Part shown: positions 46,503 through 60,109 of the stretch, piece by piece
How positions within the stretch are numbered: position 1 is the first letter of the stretch
Layout of the letters: every line of letters begins with the position of its first letter
From: Coffea arabica
Lineage: Eukaryota > Streptophyta > Magnoliopsida > Gentianales > Rubiaceae
Direction: 5' to 3'
Length of the DNA stretch: 64,000 nucleotides
NCBI RefSeq assembly: GCF_036785885.1
Contig: NC_092312.1
Coordinates: 22,586,001 to 22,650,000 of the forward strand
Notes under the pieces: model-generated
Seen by the model: the letters and a program-made list of their open reading frames with translations, nothing else
Database searches by the model: none
What the model was told of the DNA's origin: nothing
Translations under genes and position numbers: made by a program

Positions 46503-48041
46503 ATTGCAATGCTAAGCCTCAAAGAAAGTTCCGGCTGTATTCGTTGATAGTTTTGATAGTCTAATGTGATTGACGCAATCATGGTCAAGATTTTGGTCCA
46601 AGCTTAATATTATTCTGGTAAATTATTTCTTTTTCCAGCTAATGCTTGCCCTTTTTTTTTTTTTTTCAAAACTTGCTTTGTTTAAGATTTGTATCTCATT
46701 TGTATCTGTTGCTTGTCCTTCATGTGGAAAATGACACTGTAAAGTCCTCGATTCTCACGCATTTGTTGGTTCCAGGAACTTCAATCTGGTAACAGTTGTA
46801 CCGTTCCTTATTTTTGGAACTTCCTTGATGCACCATGATAAAGTTTATCAGCATGGTTGATTTGCAATGCAGGTGATTACGGGTAAGTTGTGTTGATTTA
46901 GGATGAAGATTGGACGTCCTCTCTGATGCATTATGAAGATGTGATGTGATGGTCAAGGGAACGTTTGTAAGTGCCTGTAGGAGGTAATCTGTTGATTTTG
47001 AATAGAATTGGCATAACACTAACTATATATGCATCTAGTTCTGATTTTGATGTAATATCGGGCAATTGAGCCTTTTTTATGCATCTTACATGTAGTACGC
47101 TTCATTGGTAGGCAATTAATGTGGATCTATCTTTATTTTGGGGTTTGCTTGAAAGGCTTTCACTATTGTTGAATAGTGACGGGATCAAATTTTTAACAAA
47201 AGCACTTGGTTCTCTTGGATGTAGAGTCCGGCTATGATTGTGTTGATCTGTTTCAAGTGCTTATGTAATGCTCTTGTTGATCCAATCTCCTTTGCTCATT
47301 CAAAATTTTTGCTCTGGAATTGTTGTCCGCTTGACATGATTGTCTTATAAAATTATTCTTACTTTTATCTGCATTTAAATTTTTACTCTTAAAATCGGAA
47401 ACAATTAACAGCTGTTTATCTGAAGAAGAAGAAGAAATCAGTAGGCACTTGTCTTCTATTTCTTTCAAGCCATTGTTTCTACTTCCTGGAGAACGGCAGC
47501 AATACTGAACATCCAAGTTTTGGGCAGAGCTGTAGAGGCCTCCCCTCGTCCCTTTATTTTGTTTGCTGTGGAGAATTAGTTTATCCGCAACTTTCTAGTA
47601 GATGTCAGGTTTTCAGGTGCAGCATGATAAATAAAAGGGTTTGGTTCCATCATTCATGATAATGCCGTATCTACTTATCTAATGCCAACTCTACTACGGT
47701 TTCTGTATCTTTTGTTTTGCAGTCTCCTCAAACAGCACGAATCCACTTGAGCACAGCGAAAAATGGCTGTTTGATGTAGGTGAACAGCTATTCTGCATTG
47801 CGTCCTTTTGTCTCTTTTTATTCGGGTCACAATGGTCAATGTTTACACTACTCTTAATTTAGCTCCCCATCAAGTTGATAGGGGACAAGAGGGAGATAGA
47901 CTCTACCTCTAGACTAATAAAGGGGTTTGTGCTACTACACATTCTTCGGATTTAAAAGCAACTGGAAGAATTTGAACTCCTGACTGCAGTTACGACTACA
48001 TCTTTATATGTTGCTTGGTGGGTTAAGTCATTTGTGGTGAG
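46503..48041. other. Intergenic after HUB1, includes a SINE-like piece
   Basis: No gene. The open frames here are short and without family resemblance. About 47870-48010 resembles 53190-53330 (see those entries). Confidence 0.45.
47870..48010 (-). repeat. SINE-like or retroelement fragment
   Basis: Shares 'agaggg...cacctctaaacta...agggg...gctactgcacat' wording with 53190-53330. On the minus strand it reads AGTCAGGAGTTCAAATTC, close to a tRNA-type B box (GGTTCAAATCC), which is why a tRNA-derived SINE is suspected. No A box was confirmed. Confidence 0.35.
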
Positions 48042-48550
48042 TAGGGGTGTTAGAGAGTTGAGTTGAGCTTAAATACTGTTATGCTCAAGCTCGAATTCAA
48101 TGCTACACAAGGCCACTCGAAATCAAGTTCGACTCGAGAGAACAGAAAATTGTGTAACTCGACTCGACAATATGTATTTTCAAGCTCGAACTCAGACTTG
48201 TTAGCCTCGAGCCTTAACAAGATTGTGGACTTGAAATAAAATTTGAAAAACAGCTCAAAAACTTAATAGTAAATTATCAAAAATCCTCATTTTTGTTTTA
48301 GCTTTTACAATATTGCATTTTTGCTATTTATGAATTTTATTGTGTAGACAACACTTTTGTTAAATTACGTAAAACATAAATCCTTATTAGTCTTTTCAAA
48401 ATCAAAATAAACAAAATATAAATAATATACCAATAATCAAATTATTTGACGAACACTCGAGCGGCACAAATGGAGACTCGAGCTCGACTTGGTTTATGCA
48501 TCGAGTTACTTGAACTCGGTCAAACGGGGCTTGACTCGCAAGCAGTCCTA
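48042..48550. mobile_element. hAT-like MITE with CTCGAG-rich arms, 0.5 kb
   Basis: Begins TAGGGGTGTTAGAGAG and ends, read on the minus strand, TAGGACTGCTTGCGAG, matching the TAGG(g/a)nTGT start of the hAT-like elements at 11171 and 13904. The arms contain GACTCGAG and its relatives and the middle is AT-rich. The flanking 8-mers (GTGGTGAG and GTAGCAAA) agree in only four positions, so the duplication is decayed or the ends are off. Confidence 0.55.
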
Positions 48551-51500
48551 GTAGCAAATTTGGTTACATCCTACTCGATCGCATGGATAAACAACTTCGG
48601 GATTTGGAGGTGTTTCCTCCTCCTTTTTCGTTAGCAGCTTTTGGGGTTATTGGCAAGATGCACTTCTAAGAGATTTTAACGCGTATACTTTTCAAATGAT
48701 ATCACAAACTAGCAGAATTTCTTAAATATTCGTCAATCACGTCTGAATACTTTCTAAACTTAGCCAAAGAACCAACTGAAATTATAGCTGCAGAGCCATC
48801 TCTTGTGCTACTTCCCGTTCCTGAGAAACTGCAAATCATATTTTACCAGGATCTTCTTCCATATAACGTCGAACGAGTCCAGACAATTATGTTGTGCTTG
48901 ATCCTTCCATACGCTCGTCCATATCCTGATGTTGCTTTCTGCGTTTCGCTGCTAATTCAGATTCCCCTTTTTTATTCTCATTTCGTCCATCCCCCCCCCC
49001 CCCTTTTCCTTTTCTTGCGTGTAGTTCACCTTGAATAGTGTTGGGACTGTCACTGTACAAAAGGTCCGAGTGAATGAGAATCCATAGCTCCATATCTGTT
49101 TCAGCGTCTACTTGGTTAAAAATGTACCTCTTCTTTATCTTGAGTAGAGATAGCAACAGTTCCAGTTGTCCGTTTAGGACAAAGTTCCGTGTCTCCATCA
49201 GTTATTATAGGCCTTTCGTTCCATGCAACATGTTTAAAACCCGTCTGAACTGGCGATGGGAACTGTCCTCGACTAGATAGACTTGTGGCCTAAGCATTGT
49301 TAGAGAGACAGAGAGAGAGGAGTGCGACTCACAAAAACTCTGTAGAGAAAGTATTACTGCCAACGCAATGCTTCATCAAGTTTTTTTAACGGTTCACTTG
49401 GAAGTAAGAAGATAGATTGACTACGAGAGAATGAACGGATACGGAACAATTGAGAAACAGAGAGGTTGAGGGCAAATGATAAGATTGAGGAAAAGAATTT
49501 ACTCTTATTGTTTCTGTTATTTCTTTTTATTATTTTTGATATCGCATCACTAATTGAAAAGGGAATGAAGTGCTACATAGTCGATCAACTGTCACGGAAT
49601 CATAGTTTTAAATACTTGAGCTAACAGTTTTTCTCAATAGGGATCTTTTGAAGAGGGTAAATCGAAAAAAAAAATGAAAGAAGAGATTGAAAACTTGATA
49701 ATCCTGTGCCAAGGAAAAAAAAAAAAAAAGGCCACAAATAGGACTTAATTTATAGGGCTACATATACTCGAACACATTAGATGTTGCCCTTCAAGAAGCA
49801 TTTCGAGTTTATACAATATTTTTTGTCTTTCACTTTTTACCGTTGTTTGATTACTCTACTAATAAGATGGCATGCATAGGACCAACATGAAATTGATCAA
49901 AGGTTATGCGCCCACACATTAACTGGCTTCTGGACCGCTGATTTGTACGTCACTATAAACCTTGGCTTCCATAGGCAATTGTTACTGTCATATGAAAGGA
50001 TACCTCTTAGTAAATAGCTCCAAAAGATTATTCGCATCCCTTTCTTCAAGTCTATTCTCAATTTTGTATGCTCTGTAGCTTTAATTATAAGGTTGTTTAA
50101 AATCCTTGTCTTGCATAGGAAAGCAGAAGAGCAGTAATCCCTCTGTCCCAATATGTTTGTCGCTGTTCGAGAATTCGATTTTTTAAGAATAACACTTTGA
50201 TTGTAATATTTGTACTTTTCTTCTCAATTTCATCTTCCAAATTTCTAATTTTGAATTTGAATATAAGATGCGTATAAATAGAGGAAAGGATAATATTGGG
50301 AATAGAGACTAAAAATGGTTTTGGCTTTTATAACATGACAAATATTTCGGGAAGCTCAGCTGCACATGAGATAAGGTCACTAGTACTTTATCTCCTTTAG
50401 GGGTCAGAAATTGAGAACCTTGACTTCCAAAATATAATAGATTATAGTATCTAGTTGTATTTCAAGCTTTCTATTGATTGTGAAGATTAGTGTATCAAGT
50501 TTGGGGTAAAATTTAAAATGAACAACTTTGATTTCATCACAAAGGGCCTGATTGCAATTACAAGTTTTGCACAGGCTTATATACTCCTCAGCTGGTGTGC
50601 TTTTCTCTCATGAAGTAACCTTTCTAAGTTCAAAAACATAATTGCTGCACTAATTCTGCAGTGTATATCCAATGCCTCTTTTTTTTTTTGCAAAGGATAT
50701 ATTGACTCATAAACTATCGGCCATTTGAGTTAATTCCCACCTTTTCTCCTGTGCTCTCTGTAGTGATTACATACTCTAGTACAGTGTGGTCCTAATAGTA
50801 CTTCAAATTGATGCTCAAGTTAGATACATACTCAAATTTAAGTATCGAAAATCCTGTGGAGCAGATTGTATCTCGAACCCTGGCTCATAGGTATCTGCTA
50901 AGCATCTCTTATCGGCAAATATGTGCTCTAATAATGCCATTCTGCTGCTTTCTTTTCTTTTGGGAACATGCAAATCTTTATTTGTGAGTCAGCATTACTT
51001 TCCCACATGTTATTTCGTGCACCTTTTTGCTCTTTCTATATATATATTCAGTATTTGGTCAGGCATCAAGAACTTAAAAAAGAACCAACCATAAAGAAAA
51101 GAAAACCATCCATTAAAAGATTGATATGCTCAGTATCACCTTGGTGGTAAAAGCATTCTAACCAATCCTTTCCAGCTTGATGAAACTTGAAAAGAGAAAG
51201 AGAAGGAAAGAAAGAGAGCACGGCTCCTGTCTTCCCTTTTTCCTACAACCATTTTCATGGTTTTAGATCCTTTCCGCTTATAACTTTACAATAGCTAGAT
51301 CACATAACAATAACAATAAAAAAAAAAAAAAAAAAATCAGGAGCTACGTGATTGATATTCCCTCAATCCATTCATGTGTACACGCATGTTATTCCTAGTC
51401 TCCATTTGGGCAATGGAGTTTTAGAGAGCCATTTGGTCAAGTGTGAAAATATGTGGGCAAACGCTGCCACATTATAACAAGTTAATGACAAAGATTAACA

Positions 51501-53189
51501 ATTCTCCCAAATTGATTAGAAGGCAAAAAAAAAAGAAAGATATCAGCTGATTAATGAACTAATGTGGGAGACACATGCATGTGTTATATATGGACATTAA
51601 TCTCCGCGTTTTGGCTTTCCGGGATACATCATTATAGCTTGATTAGTCATAAATAAGCCATAATTTTGGCCGCATTATTATACATGATGTTTGCCTATTC
51701 CGTGACCAATCACATTATGTACGTCTTATTTCTCAACAAGACATTTGCCCAGACAGACCATTCAGCCTTCTGATTGACAATTGACAAACAACAAATGCAG
51801 GAGACCAGAACCAATAATCAATACAGACAATTTTAAGCCAAGTACTATTTTGTTTCTCCTTTTCTAAAATCAAGTTTTTTTTTTTTTTCCTTTTTGTCTT
51901 TCACAATGCATGCAGTAAGTAAAAAGATGTTTATCTTAAGTTATCAGGACGTTATAATATAAACTTCATATATAAGATGTCTGTTTATTGGACTGATTGA
52001 ATTCCATGCCATGCATGCTCTCTTCCTAGTCTAAAACCTTTGCAAATTCAGTAATATCCCTCAGCAATTGGTTTAGATATAATGTGGATGGATATGATAA
52101 ACGTCCAAAAAAAAAAAAAAAAAAGTTACTATTCCTTGCGGAATAATTGAATAGGCTTAGTTGTTGAACTTATCCCCTTTCCTTTTCTTTTCTTTTCCAA
52201 TTTTTTCCCCTTTACCTTTCCCTTTCTCTTTTGGCTGTTGGTTGGGAGAATGAGATGAATTGATCTCGACTGGAGAAACCCTTTTTTTTTTTAAGGCCCC
52301 ATGTTATTGACAGACAACTAGGTCATTAGGTTCTCAGAGACAAAAGGTCATTAGTCATGGTAAACATCAACCGCCAAGTAGCCATAGGACGTGGGGACTG
52401 ACTGCCCATAAATTCTACTTGTATTTTTTTTTTTTTTTTTGTGTGTGAAATAGTAAGACTACGTGCTATTTGAATTCCCAAAGGAAAATATCATCATCAT
52501 CACCATCATCATCTTGCATTTGCAACCGGGATCAACTATTCTCAAGTAAAAATTAGTACATTCAATGGAGATCGAAAATGGTTTTTACCAGAATATGAAA
52601 GCTAGTTAGACTATATAGACAGCTTCCGAAGTACATTTCTTATAGTAGTACATAAGAACAGCTTTCTTTTTGTTCGAGAAAACGAGCACGAAAATTATGC
52701 ATTTTGTTGTTCGTTTCCCTATTTTACTTTTTCGTCTCTCACCTGATCCATTTACGTCCCTCAAAAACAAAAAAATAAAATCTATCAATTTAGTCCCAAA
52801 TTCTAATTCTTATCAATTTTCTGTTGGTTTGGAGCCATCAAGGGATCGACGCGTCATGAATTTTAAGCAGTAAAAGGATCAAATCAAGGATTGCACCTTA
52901 CACTAAAACTTCTTGTAATCAATTCCAATAGGTCAGGTAAAACGAATTTGGAACATATTAATCAATTTACCCCTTTCAAAATTCATCACTTGTATTGTAA
53001 GCCTCGCAACGGTTCCAAGAAACAAAAAAAAAATTATCCGAGTCACATTTTGGAACCAAATTAGTGAAAATTTCATGTTTGCGAGGAACATTAGAAAAAA
53101 TGAAAAGAATCAAACCACAAAATGTGAGAGGTATTCGTGCAAATTTTCCTTCCTTTTTTGCACGCATAAATTTGTCGTACTACTTTCCC
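48551..53189. other. Intergenic, no supported gene
   Basis: AT-rich sequence with a C tract (48991-49004), several A or T tracts of 12-20 bases (such as 49718-49730, 51318-51337, 52109-52125 and 52424-52440) and a CAT/CATCAT microsatellite at about 52490-52512. Reading frames are under 105 codons and look random. Confidence 0.5.
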
Positions 53190-53330
53190 CAATTGGACCA
53201 AGAGGGGCTAGGGGAAAAGAATCCCACCTCTAAACTAAGCTAAGGGAGCGCGCTACTGCACATCGTTTAAAATTTACTGTAGGTGCAGAGGTCTGACCAT
53301 CTAACTTGCAATCAGGCTTGCACCTTGCAT
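53190..53330 (-). repeat. SINE-like fragment related to 47870-48010
   Basis: Similar in word order to the other copy: GAATCCCACCTCTAAACTA then GCGCGCTACTGCACATC. It is degraded, and its borders were not determined. Confidence 0.35.
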
Positions 53331-56269
53331 TATATATGTTTCAGCAAAATTGGTTAAATATTACTATCATTTAAAGCGGTGCAAGTTGAACCAGTCTTGC
53401 ATGTTTTGCCCGTGATAATAAACTTCACCGCTCAAGCCAATTCTTGCTTTGATCAAATTTGTAGCTTTATCACGAAGATATAGAATCATTCATTGTACAT
53501 TTTTATGTGGTGTATAATAGTTTTCCATGAGAATCAGAATTGAATAAGACATGAAATGCCCAGTAGCAATACACAATTCAAGTAGACGCGTTTATGAAAT
53601 ACCAAGACATTACTCAATAGATTTTCATTACTCACAGGGGGAATTTAATTTTTGTGTATGAAAATCAAAATTTGTATGCCATTGATGCCCAAAAAAAAAA
53701 AAAAAAATATTCCAAACCCAAGATCCAGTATCCGGCATGCAGAAGAACACACTTTGGTGCTTTCTACCGGGTTTCGTTTGCGAGCTTCTTATTAATTAAT
53801 GGAGTCTGCAAAGAGTTTCCAAAAAAATCAGAAATTCGAAATCATGAGGGACTCGAATGTAAATATGCAGAAGTACACTAATTTGGAAACAACCGGGCAA
53901 GGTACTAAATCCAAGTAATCAACTAAAAGATACTTACTGCCGATGAAAATTTTGATCGAAGTTGGTTTTTCTTGCCGCGAGAAAATCCTTCTGTTTTGGG
54001 TTTTCTAAATTCAACCACTACCTATTCTTGAAGGAGGAGGACAATCTAGATGGGGTCCTCAAGATACAACACGGTGGATCTAATAAATATTCCCGCAGCC
54101 ACATAATTTTGAGAATATATATATATAGGCCCTGAGGAAGGGAGTATTTAGGACTCGACCACACATGGTCATAATATTCCACAATCTTATATCATATCCC
54201 TTTAATTTTTTTCCTATTGGATTTATCTCGCAAATTAAGCTTGTTAAATATGCCTGGACCTGCAAATTGAGCTTGTTAATTAATAACACTAATTCTCAAT
54301 TAATCGAGGTTAGCCTAATAATTAGGCGTAAATATTGGTCCATAATTTTAAAGAACTTTTGGACTTACACATGGTAGATTTGGTGGGGACCAAGAGATTA
54401 GCTTTGTCTTTTCTATTGCCACTTTGCCCAATAAGCCATTGATCTGTGTCCAATGATGGTAAAATAGACTACGAAGGGGGATAGTGATGCTGAGGTCACT
54501 AATCACTCACAAAATGGTGGCTTAAACAAATGTTCCTATGGGACACAGAGTCTTTTTCTCTGTGCTTGATACTCTTTTTCTCAATAATAAAGAGACATAT
54601 GCTTTTTTGTTGTACCAAATTCAATTCTACTTTCATTTTGAGATGCTGTCCCCTACTGCTTGGATGGATACGTATACATATACATATATAGTCGTAGATG
54701 AAAAAAAGGATATAATAAAAAATATACTCCATCATGTATTGACCTTTTTTTTCTTGTTCTTTTTTATGAATGGAAAAAGGAACTAATCAAAGGAAAAGGA
54801 TACTTCAATATCATGATGATCAACCATGTGACAAACATCCCAATAATGAAGTGCTTCGTATGATTGTTATTTGATTCTTCTTGGGCTCTTCTACTATGTC
54901 TACACTTGGTTTTGAGATTTTTGTTCTCATTGTAAACCCTTTATCACCAATCATTAACAAAAAAGAAGAAAGGGGAAAAAAAGTGTATTTTCCCTACAAC
55001 AACAACAGTAATAATAAGAGTAAATCTTATATATACTAACAGTGTATGCACCGGCCATCACTGTTAGATTCATGACATTTGTGCAAAAGTTGAGTTTCAA
55101 ATTCAAATTTTGTATAATTGTCATTCATCCGACGTTAACGGTGATTAATCCTAATAATAATAATAGTTCAGAAGCCGAGTTAGGAGGAGTCTATATTGGT
55201 GGAGTTTTTGGAGTCTAAACTCCGCTTTTCAAATAACACTAATATTGTTTGAACATTTCAAACTGTTAACTACATGCTTAATTAGTAATTAAGAAAATTG
55301 TTATGGCCCTTGAGCTAGTGAATCATTGATTGGATAACTGTTGTGATCAATAGTGATGGAATTCAAGAAGTCAACTAATAAAGTCTCCATCCCCAAAATC
55401 CAATATAAAAACAAATGAAAACTTACTATCCCACTTTTATTATTACCCATTTTCTTAGAAATTTCAGTTTTATTATACATGCACTCAGCTTTATGTTTAA
55501 TTTTTGAAGATCACATTTGACCCAAAAAAAAAAGAAAAAGAAAAAGAAAAAGAGATGCAGAAAATTTACCTTGAGCGTAAAAATGGAGTCCGCCATAACA
55601 GTACGAACTTCTCCGCATCAAGCATATTCTTTAGTCTAATTATTGGCCGAAAGAATGAAAGAGTAGCAAGAAATAGCCAGGTAGGTTGTGGCTGTCTAAT
55701 TATAGCAAGCAAGGTTGTTAAACGAAGTCTAATCAAATAATTAGGCACCTAAACACACCATTGCTTGCACCCTCGGAATCGACAGAACCTGCCTCCATTA
55801 GCCGTTCCAAAGGAAATCGACAAGGTTTAATTAATTAGGAGCTTTGCGTGTCATTTGGACGTGTACGCTGTACATAACCAACCTCTCAATTTGATCAGTA
55901 ATTTACACTATTAGCATGAATAATACAAAAAAAAAATTGTTTTTTTTTTTTAATAATGGACATGATTAATGGGGCTTGTTAGCATAAACAAAGGAAAGTA
56001 ACTACTCCCATCACAATTAACAGAAAAGCAAGAAATCAAAATTGACCCGAAAGTGTAAACTAATAAGCAAACTCAATTTTTGATTTAATATGAACATGGC
56101 TTTACAGATTTTTTGGATTCTTGTTTTGCAATTAATATACAGTTGCAATTGTGACCACACAAGAAAAAGATGCAATTAATGTATTTTTTTTTTTTTAAGT
56201 TAGTGACTGTAGACAAAAGGGCAGGGGCATGAATTTTTTTTTTTTTTTTTTTTTTTAGAGCTAGCTAAG
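53331..56269. other. Intergenic, 3' side of the DREB gene
   Basis: No gene recognised. Holds A tracts (53690-53707), a TA/ATAC-rich stretch near 54670-54690 and T tracts at 56238-56259, the last just past the DREB stop codon and probably in its 3' UTR. Confidence 0.5.
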
Positions 56270-57205
56270 CTAGTACCACTCCCATAAGAATGGCTCTTCA
56301 AGCCGGAATACTGGCTCGGCTGCTGGAGCCGGATGCAGCTGCGGCCACCACGATGATGAACCGTGGAAGCAATTAAATCCATCCAGATGGTCTGTGGCAC
56401 CTGTGACATCAAAGGAAAGATCGGGCAGGTCAAAAAATGTGTCATCAATATCATCGTCTGTGGATGGAGAATTTGATGATTCTTGCATGTTGTGCAAGGA
56501 AAAATCAGTTGATGAATGACAGTTAGTCAGCTCGGCTTGGATTGGCTCGGCTTCGGCTCCTCCGCCGTTTTCACCTGGAAATGTAGCGGCTGCAGCCTTG
56601 GCAGCGGCAGCTTGGATGTCCTTAGGTGAAGTGGTGGCGGGACGGGGAAGTTCATGAGCCAAATGAGGGAAGTTGAGATAAGCCGAGTGGCCTTTGATTG
56701 CTAGAGCTGCTACATCATGGGCTCTAGCCGCCATTTCAGCCGTGGGATATGTTCCGAGCCATATTCTTGATTTCTTCCTTGGCTCCCGAATTTCAGACAC
56801 CCATTTGCCCCAGTTGCGCTTGCGAACTCCCCTGTAGGTCGGATGCTTCTCATCGTCTCCATTTTTATGCTTCTTCCTAGGCTGATTTTCATTGCCATTG
56901 ATCTTCGCCACTTGTTGCAGTTCTTGAGAGCTCTCTTGGGCTTTGCCGGCTTTTGCAGTTCTAGTGGAAGTAGTGGCCTTTGTGCTTTGGTTGGAGGAGG
57001 AGGAGGACGACGAAGTTGAAGTTGTTGAAGGTGAATTTAAGGCATTGGAAGTGGTAGAAAATGAGGAGGAAGAGGAAGTGGTGGTGGTGGTGGTGGTGGT
57101 AGAAGATGAAGAAAGGTTGCTGTCGTGATTAGCTAGACTCCCAATGTTGATTTGTTTGCCCATGATTATAAGCGGGGGCGTTGTGCTTGCTGCTAAGCTA
57201 AGCAT
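56270..57205 (-). CDS. AP2/ERF transcription factor, DREB A-4 (TINY-like)
   Basis: A single exon of 311 codons if translation starts at 57205, or 297 if it starts at the second ATG (57163, MGKQIN), which I think slightly more likely because the first 14 residues look unconserved. One AP2 domain runs from about residue 123 ([19 protein letters not shown]) to 181. It has V136 and E141, the Val14/Glu19 pair of DREB factors that recognise the dehydration-responsive core (A/G)CCGAC. The basic run RKKHKNG just before it is a likely nuclear signal. The N-terminus is an unusual Ser/Thr tract (about residues 32-84). The C-terminus is acidic with [17 protein letters not shown] and ends FLWEWY, as an activation domain might. 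Members of this group act in abiotic stress and hormone growth responses; the particular orthologue cannot be named from sequence alone. Confidence 0.9.
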   Translation of the reverse strand: MLSLAASTTPPLIIMGKQINIGSLANHDSNLSSSSTTTTTTTTSSSSSFSTTSNALNSPSTTSTSSSSSSSNQSTKATTSTRTAKAGKAQESSQELQQVAKINGNENQPRKKHKNGDDEKHPTYRGVRKRNWGKWVSEIREPRKKSRIWLGTYPTAEMAARAHDVAALAIKGHSAYLNFPHLAHELPRPATTSPKDIQAAAAKAAAATFPGENGGGAEAEPIQAELTNCHSSTDFSLHNMQESSNSPSTDDDIDDTFFDLPDLSFDVTGATDHLDGFNCFHGSSSWWPQLHPAPAAEPVFRLEEPFLWEWY

Positions 57206-57941
57206 AGAGAGAAGAATGTGAGTGTTGTGGGGGTACCTAAAATAGGGAGCTTGAGGCCTCTAGGATTCTAGCACAAATTGCTGTTGATTTAAATAATGCA
57301 AAAATGAGCGAAATGAAATTTCCAAAAATTAAAAAAAAAAAAAAAAAAAGAAACGAAGGGCATGGGACCTTAGCAAAAGGGGACTACAGTTCAGCTATTC
57401 TGTAGGCCATGTGGCAATTTCATTAATTTATGGTCTTTGCCCATTTCGAGAGCATTTACTGACATGCATTTCACCGAGGCAGGATTGCAGGAACTTCTTG
57501 TTTTGGACCTCTCCTTCCTCAGCATCATCACTAGTAGCAGTGCGTAAAATTCTAACCCAAAAAAAAAAAAAACAAATGGAAATTCAGTTAGGATCCGAAT
57601 CCACGCTAATCCGAAATATAAAGGACTAACCATGTTAAAAGTTGTACCATTTGATATGAATGATCAAAAATCCATGTCAATATAATGCTGTTTAGCCTTA
57701 TTTTTGGCCCCGTTTAGAGTTGCACTGCGTTTACAAAGAAAAGCGCTTTTAAGTACTAAAACCATTTTTACGATTCTTGACCACTAATTTCTTGTAGTTT
57801 AAGGAGTTCAATTTTTTGATAACTTAAAAATACTTTTGTTTAAACGCACTTATGTGAGAAGCATTTCTTTATAAATTATCGCAACTCAATACTAGAGCTT
57901 TATTCGAAATGATCAAGAATTAATGTCAATAGTGCTGTTTA
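57206..57941 (-). promoter_or_regulatory. DREB promoter region and upstream spacer
   Basis: On the minus strand a TATTTAAAT-like element at about 57285-57295 lies 80-90 bases before the first ATG and is the best TATA candidate. The rest, to 57941, is AT-rich with A tracts (57332-57349 and 57560-57572) and no further gene. Confidence 0.35.
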
Positions 57942-58142
57942 GGGTGCGTTTGATAAAATTGAAATTTGAAAACTAAAATCTAAATTCATTAAATTATTGA
58001 ATTGTTAATTGCTAAATTTGATACATTTGAGCATATATCACATTATATGATAAGTGAATAATTTATCATGTATTTTTAGGAGTAAGATATTCAGTGCCAC
58101 TTAATTAACTAAGATATTCAATTTTTTTATTATCAAATGCGT
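57942..58142. mobile_element. hAT-like MITE, about 200 bp
   Basis: Begins GGGTGCGTTTGATAAAATTG and ends TATTATCAAATGCGTC, an imperfect inverted repeat of the common plant GGGTGCGTTTGATAA type. The interior is AT-rich with 'aatctaaattcattaaat' wording. No target duplication was clear. Confidence 0.55.
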
Positions 58143-58193
58143 CTGAACATGTTAAGATCTGAATTTATTAAATTTAAGTGTTGAATTGTACTA

Positions 58194-58927
58194 CGAATCA
58201 TCTTAGAAACCTCTCATGAGATTTCTAACAATTTCACTCAGCTCCTTTCAGGTTTGAATAATTGCACCAACTTTCGTTCATGTAGTAAAATGATTATAAT
58301 ATCTTTCACTTATAAATAATTTCTACAAAAAAAAAAACCCTACAACTATAACTAAGCTTTCATTCTAAAGCAACAATTACCACACAAAATAAACTCTTAT
58401 TCTCTCTCTCCAACTCTCGCTCCTACCTTCTTTCTGGTACACTTTATAATCCACTATTTTTCCATAATTGCCATCTACATAATCATCTAATACATCTCGA
58501 ATCCTCATTATTATGGAAATAGACACTCTCTTCCTTTTTTTGTTTTCCTTTTTTTTTCTGTAAGTAGTATTAAATTGAAATTGTCAAATGATAAGTTGCC
58601 GGATCAGATTTGTTGTCAAACTAACTGAAAGTGAAATGGATGACGGTAATACAAAGTGTAGACAAGAAAATATAAGTGATAGCTAAAAAAGGAACATGGA
58701 TTTGGGAAGGTTACGTTATTACGCCAATTGTGTAAAAAAAAAAAATTGGGATATAAAAATTGCAATCAAATTTGCCTAAAGACATGGGATATGATCTCTA
58801 GCGTTGCTTTTGGTTACTCTGTGTTAGTATTCTTGGTGGGTTAAATTATTTTAACATCAACAAGATTGCAACCCTTTAAATTGAGTTTGGAGAGTGACAT
58901 TGGTCAATTCAAACAATGAATTTAGGC

Positions 58928-58958
<31 letters not shown>

Positions 58959-59322
58959 AAAGATTAGGTTGAATGCAAACTTTAATTGTGACAGTTGATT
59001 TACATGGGAAATGTTGGGAGGTATTAGTAGCCTGTCAAAATTGTGAAAATATGAAAATTAAATTGAAATGATTTATTGAATTCATTAGAGTGGTGATTAT
59101 GTTGTTTATGATAGTTGCAACGGGGAGGAAATTTATTAGAGCGTTTTTCCCCCTTCTAAATAACAAAGGGATAATTTAGGATTTTTTAGAATAAATTTAG
59201 CATACTAGGTCTATATTATCATTGAAACGCTAATCATAAGGGAGGTAAGTGTAATTTTTTAAACTAGAAAGAAGCTTTCTAAAGTAGTTAGAAATCGCAA
59301 GGCAGGTTTGTGAAATTATCCC
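58194..59322. mobile_element. MULE-type non-autonomous element, 1.1 kb, relative of 7000-12947
   Basis: Its left end CGAATCATCTTAGAAACC aligns base for base with the GGGATAATTTTAGAAATC start of the element at 7000, and its right end on the minus strand reads GGGATAATTTCACAAACC. The flanking 9-mers are ATTGTACTA (58185-58193) and ATTGTATTG (59323-59331), seven of nine identical, as expected for an old insertion. No protein is encoded. It shows the likely original size of the family. Confidence 0.65.
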
Positions 59323-60109
59323 ATTGTATTGTCAAATAAGGTCTTAGTCTTATTTTACGCTGTCCATGTTAACATTGTCGAGGTAACGGTACTGTGATGA
59401 CGATGTGTTCTTCAAATTTCACGTGTATGCAAATTTTGGCTTCGCTTTGGGGGTAGATGATAGCCGTAGGCCCTTCATTTTGAGCCCTTTGTTTTGGCAA
59501 TCTAATATGGGGTGAGGACGCTTGTGGGGTTGTTAATGCCGCCGTCCATTGGAATTTCCATCCCTCAGCGGTACACGCAATGGTCTGCATTAAATTTTGG
59601 GTTTTGGTAGGCATTCAACGGCTTTGTCAATTTCTATTTACATCAATGCACCATTAGTCGTAAAAATAGAAAGCCAATAAGTCAAAAAAAAAAAACCTTC
59701 CTCAATTCAAAACTTCGCAATCTGAGACGTACTTTTGCTTCTTATGTCTGAGTTGTCATAGCATTTCTTAAATTTTGAAGCTATTTTTTTCTTTAAAATG
59801 CTAGAAAATTAAATCTTCGAGAATTATCATGTTGAATCTAAATAACGGTAGAAGTATTTAGACGGTGCTGTCACTTCCCATGACGAGCGCTCAATATGAT
59901 GCACGTTTTTACTGAGGCATTGTCGTAACGCCTTCAATTTGTTTTAGGGGAACTTTTTGGAATAGGCTAACTGTGTAGCATGATAGGAGACAGGTACATG
60001 ATAACTTTTTGAAATATGCACGTTCACTAAAAAGTTATTTACATAGAAGCGTCAAAATAAGTGACCGAGTAGGTTTTGACGGATCATAATTAGGTAACGA
60101 GTATAATTG
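59323..60109. other. Intergenic, nothing recognised
   Basis: A short minus-strand frame at 59369-59614 has no recognisable motif. No repeats were assigned. Confidence 0.45.

Noticed and set aside
50850..50890. Reverse-strand GGTTCGAGAT motif
   Set aside because: An isolated B-box-like word with no other part of a tRNA gene or SINE visible.
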